The position numbers were made by a program, and so were the translations under genes. A DNA stretch of 64,000 nucleotides from Quillaja saponaria (taxonomy: Eukaryota; Streptophyta; Magnoliopsida; Fabales; Quillajaceae). Every line of letters starts with the position of its first letter. Position 1 is the first letter of the stretch. The DNA lies in assembly GCA_029379385.1 (NCBI GenBank), contig CM055608.1, positions 17,048,350 through 17,112,349 on the forward strand. Reading direction: 5' to 3'. Shown one piece after another: positions 1 to 11,143 of this stretch. The notes below the pieces were generated by a model. The model saw nothing but the letters and a program-made list of their open reading frames with translations. It was not told the DNA's origin and did not search any database.

Positions 1-590
1 TTAGTACAATCATGTATTATCAACTATGCAATTCAATCTATTTGTCATTCTATCCTCTTGATTGAGTCTAGAGTGTGGATAACTATCCAATCCTTTAATA
101 ACTTAATATGAGGGAGGTTCAATCAATGATCAGAATGAATATTAGGTACATTATCATCTGATTTCACTCTTGTGTTGGTCAATGACTTTTGACTCCATTT
201 TGATAAGAACACATAGAGCATCTCTAGCTCTCTGTATAGAGAATGGCAATTCATTTATTATACACTCAAATGCCTCCATGCCCATGTGACCATACCTAAT
301 GTAACTCTTTTTGGCAGTCATGGTTAGACTATCCGTTAGTTATATCAAAGTATGATGAGCCAAGCACAGGACATCTGTGGTGCCTCAAATCCATGTTTGT
401 AATGTGTGAATCTGTTCAATGAAATTATTCATCCAATAAAACACCTACACATCTTGTTCTATTGTCTACACATATCATGAGATCAATTCCACTCTCCAAA
501 TAAGAAAACAAGATATGTAACAATCTAACTGGACCACTAATACCCTTCTTAGTAATTTTTTTATTAGAAATATTTTAAAATAAAGTTTTT
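1..590 (-). other. Possible LTR-retrotransposon leader/LTR remnant
   Basis: No gene is visible. Read on the minus strand, the composition and phrasing (short degenerate AT-rich blocks, a stretch resembling the non-coding ends of plant copia elements) suggest an old LTR or leader fragment. There is no terminal TG...CA pair, primer site or partner LTR that I can point to, so this is a weak inference. Confidence 0.2.
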
Positions 591-2780
591 AATAAATGCA
601 TCTTATTAGTATGATCACTTTCATAATTCTCATTTTCATTGCTTACATTTCATGGATATTATCATATAAATTCAAATTAGGAACAAATAATTTAATATTT
701 AAATATAATAATACAAATACCAAACAAAATGTTAATATTTACAAAACTGAGTTACTAGAATTAATGTCAAATAATAATGTCATTGACTTTTATGATATAA
801 TCCTAGCATATGTCTGGTAGGTGGTGCTCTTCACATTAAGACTGTATTATTGTGATATTGGCGCCCTCTCAAATGTCTAGATAATTATACTTAAACTATA
901 AAAATAAAAATAATTATGTAAAAGAAATAGTATAGTTTAAGGATAAGCTTTTCAAATTTCAACTTTTATAAATCTAAAATCACACATTCCAAGCAACCAA
1001 TATAATAACGACAAAATTGAAGGATTAGATTGCCACGTTATTTTCAGAAAAGAAGTTCACTATCAGATTTCTTTTGTTTTTTCTGGTCAGATACTATCAG
1101 ATTCATCGAACGAAGTAAATATTGTACGCAGCTCTTACACGCCTCCTAAGCGAAGTCGATAAAAGCGCGCTTGTATAGATAAAGACAGGTGTGGTAGTAT
1201 TCATTTCGGCACATTCCTCTATCAATCAATGGCCAGCACGTGAGCAAATATTTGAATAATCTGTATTGCAGGCCAGCACGTGAGCACGGCCGACATCTAT
1301 CATCCACGTGAGCCTAGATGATCTACAAATGGAAGGTTATACCTCTTATCTCCTCCAATTTACTAGTTGTGGTTGTGGGCCAATTCTTTTTGTTTTCTTT
1401 GAATTCTACCATAGATGAAGCTGAAAGTTCCCGAACGAATTGGTTCATATTAAGGGATTGGTTGTTGAGTTTTTAGATTATTAAGAATATCATGCTATGT
1501 TACATTTATTATAAAGTGGAAAAAAATTTGAATATAAGAGTAATTCACCTAGAATATTATTAACAAATTAAATCAAACTTGATGTAAAACAAAATATAAA
1601 AATATATATAAAATATGAGATATTGACTACAATTTTATTTTTGCTTCAAGATATCAAATGCAACTTACTAAAGAAGAATAAATGAAAAAAAAAAATTTAT
1701 AGATTTGTCATTTTTTTTTTCTCAAAAATATCAATAACTTAGTCCTATCATATTTTACAAAAACCAATAAGTCCAGATTATGAATGTGTATTTCTAAATG
1801 AAACATAAATCTTATTTTTACCTCTATTACCATATAATATTTAGTATTTACTTATAACAATAATAACTCTTTTTCTTGACCTCTATCTTTTTTCGCTGTA
1901 AAACATTAAAAAGAATGTAGTTTATTTTTGCATATACACAATTAAACCTAGTTATACAGATAAAATAATGAATTTCAATTTTTTTGTTTAATATTTGTAA
2001 TATTATATTTAAAATTTAAATTTATCTAAATTTTAAATCTTTATATAAAAAAACCCAATTATATAATTCATACTCAAAAGAATAATTATTTAAATTTTTT
2101 CATTTAGATTATGAAATCTCTATTTTTCCTCACTTACCCTCCTCTCTTAACTAGCTAGTTATTCTTAATAGAGAAAATTAGAGATTAATTCATAACCTTA
2201 GCCAAAAAAAAAAACAAATAATACTTTTGAAAGTGTAAATCTACGTACATTTTATTTTATGATTTACCTCTATAAATAATTATTTTAATTTATTTTTTAA
2301 AAACAATAAATTAATTATATCATAGAAAATAATAAAACAATAGTTAAGTAATTCACTACTTTGAATAAATAGTTATTGGATTTAATGTTCTCTCATTCTC
2401 TTCATTTGTAGGAAAAGTGGAACACTGTGAAGGTGCAGTAGGCACAATTGGTTGCCAGTTCTGGTGATGGTAGCTCAACTGCAAGCCATGATGTGAGCGA
2501 TGATGAGCTACGGGCACAAGTCGGGTGGTAAGATGCACGGGTATTGGTATCGATTTAGTAGCTGCATAGACTCTGTAGGCGATCGCGCAAGCAACTTTGA
2601 ACCTTCCTACTAACATCAGGATGTCTGAGGTACTATCTACAGCCCAATTGACACCATAGTCAGCTTCTTCAGTCTCGTAACTAGTTGGGCAAGAGTTTCA
2701 TAACTTGGGGGCAATGTTCCAAGTTCCACATCAACGTCCTGCACCTAAAGTAAATGTTTTACTAATATTGAACAAACATC
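591..2780. other. AT-rich intergenic DNA without a recognised gene
   Basis: This stretch has many homopolymer A/T runs and no ORF that looks coding. The hydrophobic 74-residue ORF at 596-820 is what random AT-rich DNA produces. The part from 1070 to 1330 is less AT-rich and holds the G-box cluster listed separately. From about 2390 to 2760 the base composition is more balanced, but I could not assign it to a gene or transposon. Confidence 0.5.
1237..1310. promoter_or_regulatory. Cluster of three G-boxes (CACGTG)
   Basis: CACGTG occurs at 1237-1242, 1277-1282 and 1305-1310, each followed by AGC. The first two lie in a directly repeated block GGCCAGCACGTGAGCA spaced by 40 bp. G-boxes are the core of bHLH and bZIP (ABRE) sites in plant promoters. 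No transcription unit next to the cluster can be identified; the nearest convincing gene starts 3.7 kb downstream. It may be a distal element, the promoter of a lost gene, or chance. Confidence 0.4.
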
Positions 2781-3375
2781 CATTTCACGAAGCGAGGATA
2801 CTAAGATGTATGTGGGGACAAATAAGACTTTTAGGAACAAACTCTTTCTCGTTTGGATCAAACAGGAAGAATTTATGTATTCTTATGTGTTTAGGGGAAG
2901 GGGAGACAGTAATACAGATCTTCATTTGACAAGCTCCGGACACCAACATGTCCAGGGGATTTATAAGAATTGTATGAAGAAATGGTTTCTTTCTTTGGAT
3001 CAACTGAGAAGAATTGATGTTGCATTCTTATGTGTTTAGGCTAGAAACCTTTGAAAATCGAGGTTAACGAGAAAGGAGGGAGACAAGACTATAAAACTTA
3101 CCTCCATTTGATGAGCTGAGGATACCACCATGTCTATGGAGATGAATAAAACTTGTAGAAATAAATAGTTTCTCGTTTAGATCAACAAGGAAAAATTTAT
3201 GCATTCCTATGTGGTTAGGCTAGAAACCAATGAAAATCAGGGTTTGGGGTGGCAAAATAGTAAAAATACATTCATTTAACGAGATGAGGTATTGACAAGT
3301 CCTTGAATGTAAGAACAAACGGTTTCTTGTTTGGATTAACAAGGAAGAATTTATGTATGTTTATGCTTTCTAAAT
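2781..3375 (-). repeat. Tandem array A, about 142-182-bp units, four copies
   Basis: Four degenerate units begin with CATTT(G/C/A)AC-like starts at 2781, 2923, 3105 and 3273 (spacings 142, 182, 168 bp); the last is truncated. Each unit contains a variant of GGTTTCTCGTTTGGATCAAC, then AGGAAGAATTTATG and CTTATGTGTTTAG. Short ORFs on both strands across the array change frame from unit to unit, so it is non-coding. Its reverse complement aligns with array B at 23207-24166, so both are one satellite-like family; the strand given is relative to array B as plus. Confidence 0.8.
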
Positions 3376-3829
3376 TCAAAACTTTAAATTATAATACTTA
3401 TATTTTAAAGTTATATGCATATATGTGTTTTTCTTTTGCTAACTAAACCTTATTATAACTTAATTATGTGACTTATGTTAATGTATTGGACCTTCTTCGT
3501 TGGTATCAAAATCGACCCTCATGCGAGTCGAATGATGAGCTCATAGATGTTGATGACAATTTATGAGGCTTGTTTTTATTTGTTTTACTTTGTGTATACA
3601 ATTCATAATTTTGTATTTGTTTTGACATGAATGAATTTTTTCCGTTGAATAATATTTTATATATAAATTATAATTTTTGAAATATATATTTTGTATTGAC
3701 AGAACCTGAGAGATTACTCTCACAACAATGCCTGTGGAGAAACTTGAAAATACTAATATATATATTTTTTTTGTATTTTAAAAAAAATTATAAATTGATT
3801 TTTACAAACAAATTATTCAAAACCTAGAT
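3376..3829. other. AT-rich spacer, nothing recognised
   Basis: AT-rich sequence between array A and the CACTA end. The only ORF, on the minus strand around 3541-3723, has no recognisable features. Confidence 0.5.
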
Positions 3830-4142
3830 TGTTATCAGTGGTAGTATTATAATATATGCGATAGCGTTTTATCGTCATAGATAAAAAAAAAATTGAAAAA
3901 AATATCACCATCTAAATTATTTGTGTCTTCACCCGTCGTTGATTAGCATAGTATCAGCATTAGTTTATCAGCGACAATTTATCTACGTCAGCAATTCAGA
4001 CGCAGATAAATTAAGAGATTAGTAGAGACAAGCATTTACGTCCATGATGCTGTCATTGATACCTTGTCGCATATACTCATCTGCTTCCACTTATTTGTGC
4101 TAGTATAAGGCCGTCGCTAATATCTGTTTTTCACTTGTAGTG
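3830..4142 (+). mobile_element. CACTA (EnSpm-type) terminal fragment
   Basis: The block ends in TTTTTCACTTGTAGTG (right end at 4142), the reverse complement of a CACTACAAG terminus, the signature of plant CACTA elements. The 300 bp before it carries repeated short GTCGCTGA/CGTC-type motifs typical of subterminal arrays. No matching left terminus was found upstream, so this is a truncated element or solo end. Confidence 0.6.
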
Positions 4143-4605
4143 TCTAGAGATGCATGGCAGTTGAAGTTATGAATTTATATATGAAACAATTTTGTTATAA
4201 TTATCTTTGTGAGGTGGATTAAAATTATCAACAAATGAAGTTGATTAACATATAATAGAATGGGGATAACACGACCTCCGTCGTGAACAACTCTAACTTT
4301 CTTGAAAGAATATAATTGCCACCTCCATTTTGGGTGTGTATATCTAACATGGTCAAAGATAAAATGTAAGCGGGGGAGTGAAGTTTGCAGCTACCAAGTA
4401 GCAATTGTCCAAGAGAAAATTCCACTTTGCCACTATAGAGTTTCTCATGGCCGACAAAACAATCCAAATCCAAATCCCATTTCATTAATTATCAAAACCA
4501 CATGTTAGAGAGAGAAACAAGAGGACAAAAAAAAAAAAGGAAAAAAAAAAAGGGAAATCGACAAGGAAAGTAGTATTTAAAACTTATATATTTCTAGAGG
4601 GAGAA
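4143..4605. other. Upstream region of the U-box gene, nothing coding
   Basis: There is no recognised gene. Short overlapping ORFs on both strands (4228-4508) have no family features. A purine-rich A/G tract lies around 4511-4566. Confidence 0.4.
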
Positions 4606-4714
4606 AGTCAAAAGGTTACATATTTGTGCATGTGCTCAAAGCAAAACCCAGCCAGCCATTACTGGCACCACCAGTTCATTATTCAATGTTTCATGACGAA
4701 GTAAAGTTTGTCAA
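4606..4714 (+). promoter_or_regulatory. Two W-box cores upstream of the U-box gene
   Basis: AGTCAAA at 4606-4612 (reverse of TTTGACT) and GTCAA at 4710-4714 (reverse of TTGAC) are WRKY-binding W-box cores 150-250 bp before the TATA box. PUB22/23 genes of Arabidopsis are induced by microbial patterns and abiotic stress, so W-boxes would fit, but such short cores are common by chance. Confidence 0.3.
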
Positions 4715-4856
4715 CCTTGAGCCCTTCAATAACAAATTGATTAGAAAAGTCATACCCACCATCCCAGTTCATCTCTTTGCCTATCTGGAGGCTAATTTTC
4801 CGTGTCTGACTTTTTCACGTTTGAAAATCTCACCTTCCACACAAAACACGCCTTCT

Positions 4857-4866
4857 TATATAAATA
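4857..4866 (+). promoter_or_regulatory. TATA box of the U-box gene
   Basis: TATATAAATA lies 170 bp before the ATG at 5036 and is the best TATA match upstream. Transcription would be expected to start near 4890-4900, giving a 5' UTR of roughly 140 nt. The 105-residue ORF at 4626-4943 overlaps this promoter and is unlikely to be a gene. Confidence 0.55.
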
Positions 4867-5035
4867 ACCATATGCCGTCTCACCTTTCAATAACAACCGT
4901 CTTTAAACTTCACACCAATACAGAACAAACTCAAACTTTTTAGACCAAACATTTTATCAAATACCTTGTTTGTTTTCTCTAATCTGAGAGATTACTCGTA
5001 GTTCGGATCTGGGTTTTGCTCAAAAACCAATTGAA

Positions 5036-6278
5036 ATGGAAGAAATTGATGTACCTCCATTCTTTCTTTGCCCCATTTCATTAGAAATCATGAAAGATCC
5101 TGTAACCATATCTACTGGTATCACCTACGACCGTGAGAGCATCGAGAAATGGTTATTCTCAGGAAAGAACAACAGTTGCCCAGTAACCAAACAACCACTA
5201 ACAGAATCTACCGATCTAACACCCAATCACACCGTCCGCCGTTTGATCCAAGCATGGTGCACAGTCAACGCTTCTCACGGAGTCGAAAGGATTCCCACTC
5301 CTAAACCCCCTGATCAACAAAACCCAAATCTCCAAACTCCTCAAAGACGCTTCCAAATCCCCACAATTGCTAACCCAATGTCTCCGCACACTCAAAACCG
5401 TCGGTTCTGAGAACGAAACCAACAAGCGCTGCATCGAATCCGCTGGTGCCGTTGAATTCTTAGCTTCAACTATAATAAGCAACAACAGAGACGCGTATTT
5501 AGATGACGGGTTTGACTTCAAAACAAGTTCAATTGACGAAGCCTTAAACGTCCTCTACAATCTTCACGTTTCCGATTCAGGACTCAAAAGTCTCATGGAG
5601 TTCAGAAACGGTGCGTTTATGGAGTCATTGAGACGTGTCATGCAGAGCGGGTACTACGAATCAAGAGCTTACTCTGTTTTGTTATTGAAATCCATTTTGG
5701 AATTGGGTGATCCGATGCATTTAGTGGGTTTGAAGCCTGAATATTTCGGGGAATTAGTTCAAGTCCTGAAAGATCAGATTTCACACCAGGCCTCCAAAGC
5801 TACCTTAAAGACACTAATCCATGCGTGTCCTTGGGGAAGAAACAGAGTCAAAGCAGTGGAATCCGGCGCCGTTTCGGTTTTGATAGATCTTCTTCTTGAT
5901 TGTAACGAACGAAGGACGTGCGAGATGATGTTAATGGTGTTGGACATGTTGTGTGCGTGTGCGGAGGGTCGGGCTGAATTGTTGGGTCATGGGGCTGGTT
6001 TAGCCATTGTGTCCAAGAAAATTCTGAGGGTGTCTATGGTGGCGAGTGAAAAGGCAGTAAGGATATTATCGTCTATTTCGAGGTTTTCTGCTACCAAGAG
6101 CGTGGTTCAAGAAATGCTGCAACTGGGTGTGGTGGCAAAGCTGTGTTTGGTTTTCGTTCATGGTGATAGTGGAAGCAAGACTAAGGAGAAAGCTAGGGAG
6201 ATACTTAAAATGCATGCTGGAGCTTGGAGAAATTCTTCTTGCATACCAACCAGTTTGATTTCTTCATATCCATCGTGA
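5036..6278 (+). pseudogene. PUB22/PUB23-like U-box E3 ubiquitin ligase, single-base frameshift
   Basis: This is an intronless gene for a plant U-box/ARM-repeat E3 ubiquitin ligase, which transfers ubiquitin from an E2 to targets; Arabidopsis PUB22/PUB23 dampen immune and drought responses. The first frame (5036 to about 5308) starts MEEIDVPPFFLCPISLEIMK and holds the U-box at residues ~8-80, with DPVT, TYDRESIEKW, SCPVTKQ, LTPNHTVRRLIQ and WC, then RIPTPKPP. From about 5310 to 6278 the protein continues one frame over (INKTQISKLLKDA onward) as roughly 322 residues of ARM-type helices ending in a stop at 6276-6278. The two frames meet in or just after the C run at 5306-5310: one surplus base (a C, or the G at 5312) breaks the reading. 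Total length would be about 413 residues, normal for the family. As written, translation ends after 124 residues (5410), leaving the U-box without ARM repeats. Nothing else is damaged, so this is either a very recent mutation or a sequencing/assembly error. Confidence 0.9.
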
Positions 6279-8998
6279 GACTTGAGGAATAGTAGTACTG
6301 CTGGATTCACTTCTTATTCTTTGTAAATAATTGATTCAACATTTGTTAGCTAGCTAAGGAGACAATCAAGAAGTAAAACACATATACATGGGCTTGATTA
6401 ATTATTTGTAGTCCATGCATTTAGGGTTACTAGGTATTGGATTTGATTTGTATTTTTGAATAAGTTATAATAATGGATTACGAACATGATAACGTGTATA
6501 TATATATATATATATTGCTTTTGTTTTTCCACCTCTACATATAATTATGGGGATTTCGATCATATTTTTTTCTGTTTCTCAGCAATCGTCGAGGGATGCT
6601 ATTTGCATACTATTATGATTCTTGAAAATTTATACAATTATATATGAGACATAGCCTTGACACTGCATCTGCAGTTTAATTTCTATATGATTCTTGAAAA
6701 TTTATACAATTATATATGAGACATAGCCTTGACACTGCATCTGCAATTTAATTTCTATCCGTAGCTTTTTTGTTGTTGATCTATTACAGGTTAGACAAAA
6801 TTGTAAATGGGGATTATGTTAAGAATAATATTTAATCGAAAAGTTTACAATGTCATGTGAGACTCCAGATTAACGTGTTTTAATTTCATAGTTTATATGA
6901 AATTATGACAGAAAATGAGTTTTTATTTATTTATTTGTTTTTGGGTAAAGACTAGAGATATCGTCTATAGCACGAGTCAAACTCGAGCAACAGCCAAAGC
7001 AGAAAAGGAATACCATTTCAGCCTTCAGAAGCAGAAAACTTCACCAATGGATGTTGGATGGAAGCCTCAAGCTAGCCACTTAGTTATATTCTCAAATTCC
7101 GGCTATTAATTTTCTTTTACTTTTTCTACATATATAATATAATATAATATTGTAGTAGAAAAGTTATTTGTCTTTCCTTTATCTAACCACCAACGCATGC
7201 ATCTGTGAGGTAGCTTACCATTATTTAGGGTTTATCATTATTTTATTCACAATCTCTAATTATTTTTGTAATGTAATATATTATTTGTTTCAACAACCAT
7301 TTTATAACGATACTGCCCCTGGAATCACAGTCGAAGATTCAAAGCCCACAGCTTGAACGTGGTAATTCTGCTCTGCTTTCAATTAATCAATCACATCAGC
7401 ATTTCTTGGATCATGCGTGGCACCAAGTTCCAACCCAGTGATTGCTACCCTTTTGATAGACAGAGACTCATAACATTTTGAACTTATTTGAATATTTTGC
7501 AAAAACCATAAATAAATTACTCAAAATAGAAAAGGAGAGAGAGAGAGAGAGTTTGAATCTTATTAGAGTATATATATGCATGCATGTTCAGGAAATTTTC
7601 GGCACCCTTTTCCAATATTACTACCAATTATTGTTTGAATTTTCCATTTCTACTCATAGGATTCAGTTTTCAATAAAATATAAGGTCAACCCTTAAACTT
7701 ATAGGAGTACTAGTATACAGTATTTGAGTTTGATTTATTTGACCAAGAATAAGAGAACCAAGAGGAGGAAAAAGTTGTGTATATATTTGCTCCTCACAAA
7801 TTTTCAACCCTTTAATTTTCAGCCCTGGTCTTTATTAGTGACCATCAACTAGTACACCACAACTTGATTTGTGTGGCTTTCATGCATGCAATTAATTATT
7901 AATCTTGACCACATGATGATTTGTACTAGTCTAACATGTTTGCTTTGTGTGGAATTAAGGCTCTTTGCATTGTACTAGTGTTTGCTGGGGATTAGTTATG
8001 TGTGCGCATGCAGCATGAAGGTTGCAATAGAGTTAAGTGCAAAATATATATACTCTACGTACCAAACTAAAATGATTCATTTGGACAATACAATAGTACA
8101 ATATCTAAGTTTATTTACTTAATATCATAATGTTCCAGAACCTGTATTATGAGAAAATGGACATGGAATGGTTACACATATGAATCATTTATTTTAACTT
8201 TCCTCATCTGTGCTCTCTTTCTTTTTCTTTTCCCTCTTCTCACCACTGAATTAAGTTCTGAGAGACAGTTTTGTATAAAGACCTGGAAAAAGTAACATCC
8301 TTGACAATTCGAATGGGATCCGATTACCAATTAATAATCTGGTTCTTGATCAGCTTCATTCCCAAGAATTGGTGGTTGTGGTGCTTGCAGGGTATGTTTT
8401 ATCTTCAACTCATGAGAATTGGACCACAAAATATCTTGTGGAGTTGCAACAATTTTAAATGAGATTGTTCAATTCTATTCTGATGGCGATTGAATTGAAG
8501 CCACAAAAGTACATTTGACCAGTCTCACTTAAATGAAATTCTCTTGCTTATTCTGGAACAATTAAGCATCCAGCTATAAGACCATTTTCGTGTGCGAAAT
8601 TAGTATGCTACTACTTGAGACAAAATTTGTGTGTGATGAAGCTGAAGAATTACCGCTGGCTGTTCGTACTGATCTGTTATTGAATCCGATTTTGATTCAG
8701 GAAATTTGCATAAACAAGTGCCAGATCCATTGAGAAGATACTTGTACTATACTCAACTAAGGAATTCCCTCTGGGTCCATGAGTTATCACCCACAGTTGG
8801 GTCATTAGAAGTACCTGCATTAGCTAAATTGTTGTTATTGACATTATCACCGGATAGACTTAATTAGGGTCTCACTGCTCCTTCTGTTCTTCCTGCATCC
8901 ACCACCAACAGGTACATTGTGGAGGGATCCACCCTTAGTACGGCAGTTGAGCGCTAATTAAGTATCGCGGTTGTGTCAAGCTGTAGTTGTTGAGTTGA
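6279..8998. other. 3' flank of the U-box gene and unassigned intergenic DNA
   Basis: AATAA-type polyadenylation candidates occur near 6325 and 6470. The rest holds a (TA)n tract at 6497-6514, a (GA)n tract at 7535-7551 and several short ORFs (6915-7109, 7168-7356, 8271-8462) that match no family I know. The 8240-8990 part is less AT-rich and reads like old exon or non-coding RNA sequence, but I cannot support a gene there. Confidence 0.4.
6615..6758. repeat. Tandem duplication, 2 x 72 bp
   Basis: A 72-bp unit starting ATGATTCTTGAAAATTTATA is present at 6615-6686 and again at 6687-6758. By eye the copies differ at one position (GCAG versus GCAA), so the duplication is recent. Confidence 0.9.
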
Positions 8999-9620
8999 AT
9001 TGCGAAACTAGAGTGGGGTGAATAGTTTAAAAATCGATTTTAGCCAATTTTATAGTTATAAATCTAAGCATAAGAGCAAATAAAGCAAGTTAAGAATCAG
9101 AAAGTTTATCGTGATTCGTCTGAAATTAAGATTTCGTCCAATTCCTCAAGAAGACTATTTGAGATTCCACTAGCTCCACTAGCAAACTGAATTGCTGGGC
9201 TCAGTTTCTTTTGCAAACACTAGTTTTGTAGGTTTTTCCTTAAACTAACCACAATTAAGACTCACAAATTTTGCCTCTTACTATCTTCTTCAATCTGGAG
9301 AAATACAAATTATAGAGAAGAATTCTCAAAAAGCACAATACTTTTGAGTTACAGAGCTTTACAAGATCTAACAATTCTAACTTATCAATACAAAGATTTT
9401 TTCAATTCATATCGAAAGAGATGAAAGAGGCTCTTATAGGTTTGAGTTTGGAAATTAGAAGACGATTCTCTTGCTTGAAAGTTTTGTTAAAATTTTTAGT
9501 ATGTGAATCGCTGTCTTACTTTCATCAGACATGTTGGAGGCTTTATAAATCTAATCATTCATAGATGCTCGTTGTCACTGTAGCTTGTCTAAAATGACAT
9601 GTGTAGGCATCAACAAAGTC
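8999..9620. other. Possible LTR-retroelement remnant
   Basis: The phrase AGAGTGGGGTGAATAG near 9012, followed by degenerate AT-rich text, resembles the ends of some plant LTR elements that carry GGGGGTGAATAG. No terminal repeat, primer site or coding match was found. Confidence 0.25.
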
Positions 9621-10854
9621 ATAGCTTGAGAGTGAGGTTTAGTAGAGAAACCAATATAAACTTCCAATGCCAATAAGATATATAAATTTTAAGTAATAGC
9701 CCACGAAACCTCTTGAATAAAGAAGTCATAAACATGGTGCATTTTTTAATATTACTACATCAAATATATAAATTGTTATGAGATACACCTAATGCTCAAT
9801 CTAGATTCATGCTTGCCTCAAACAAACCGAAAAAGATCACTTGCCAGATTGCTAGTAAGTAAGCCATTGTAAACTACCAGACTAACTTACAATTAAACAG
9901 GTTTTAGCTACCCAAAAAACCAATTAAACACAACACAATTGGCAAACTTTAGATATGTCACCTTGTTCAGTCATAAAACCATTTTGTTTGAAGCATTTCA
10001 TCTAAGAGACAAGCACTACACCACAATACATACACAAATTAAAAATCCAATACAACATTCCACTAAACAATTTCAGTACTTTATGCCTAAAAGTAAGCAA
10101 CAATAAAAGCAAAAAAAGAAAGTTTCTGAGCATATTATATGTGGCATATTGAAAACATTAAAACAAACATGCGGCGTGCATAAAAATCTGTGCATTACAA
10201 ATATCAAAATAAAGAAACTTGGGAAACTCACTGAGTAAGGTGTAGAAAAATCCTTCTTTAATTCTTCCTATATTTCCTTGAGGTTTCCAGGAAACCAAAC
10301 ATAAAAATGATGTCTGAGATTAAGGAAGAGAATGATAAAGCATGAAATACATTCGGTGAAAACTTCTATGCAACAGTTAGTATCGCAGTAAATAAGAAAG
10401 AATCGGTCGCCTTATCGACGAAACGGAGTGTTGGAGACCTCCTGTCTTGTATCTCAGAACAAGTTATAAGCGCAAGCATTCTCGAGATTACCTTCTTTGC
10501 TTGCATATATCTTTGTTGAAACCAAGACCAAAGAAGATTTCAGCAGCACACTTTTTCTACAGTTGATGCATCCATTGGCTCCGATCGTTCAGAAATATGA
10601 TCAAGAGCTTCACCAACGCCATCATCCAGGAACTAGAAATAGATAAGTCACCTAACCAGTTGGAAACAGAAAGCTCTGGACACCCTATTGTAGTAAGGAG
10701 CGTGGATTTTCTAGTATTCCTATATAGTATTAAGGAACGATGAAAGGGGATCTGAGAAAGGAGGAAGGAGACGACGGTAGGGGGATCTGAGAAAAGGAAT
10801 TTTTTTTCTTTAAACAAAAACTATTTGATTTTTTTCTTGTAACAAAATGCATAA
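9621..10854. other. Unassigned non-coding DNA
   Basis: There is no convincing gene. The 86-residue minus-strand ORF at 10557-10817 lies beside a CACTA end and may be internal transposon sequence. Its composition is not clearly coding. Confidence 0.35.
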
Positions 10855-11143
10855 TTTTTATTAGTCGCATACTTATCCTAGATTGTAAGGGCCGTCTGGG
10901 ATAAGTGTATGAGAATTTTCTTAAAACTTAAGATATGCATACTTATTCGAGACGATTAAGTCATCATAAATAGTTAATGGACCATCTCTAATAATAATAT
11001 CAAACATGATTTTATTTCGTTGGCTGTCTTAAATAATTGTCTCTGAGACGGTTTATCCACAACGTGTCTTTTCCATCGTGTATAATAATATCCAAGACGA
11101 TATTATCTGAGATGGCCCATGGATAACATCATTTCGAGTAGTG
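10855..11143 (+). mobile_element. CACTA-like terminal fragment
   Basis: The block ends ATTTCGAGTAGTG at 11143, the reverse of a CACTACTCGAAAT terminus. GAGACGG, GAGACGA and GAGATGG repeats precede it, the usual kind of subterminal array in CACTA elements. No partner terminus was found between 9 and 11 kb; CACTACACC at about 10015 does not match. This family differs from the 25.8-kb element. Confidence 0.5.

Noticed and set aside
596..820. Small hydrophobic ORF resembling a membrane peptide
   Set aside because: Very AT-rich DNA yields Ile/Phe/Leu-rich ORFs by chance; there is no promoter context or relative.
2705..3039. ORFs on both strands over array A
   Set aside because: They overlap each other in tandem repeat DNA and have no consistent frame between units.
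4626..4943. 105-residue ORF upstream of the U-box gene
   Set aside because: It spans the TATA box and promoter of the gene and has no domain.
5300..5316. Programmed ribosomal frameshift in the U-box gene
   Set aside because: No relative uses one and the C-run shows no slippery or stimulatory structure; mutation or sequence error is simpler.
10015..10025. CACTACACC as left end of the CACTA fragment ending at 11143
   Set aside because: It does not match the CACTACTCGAAAT terminus implied by the right end.
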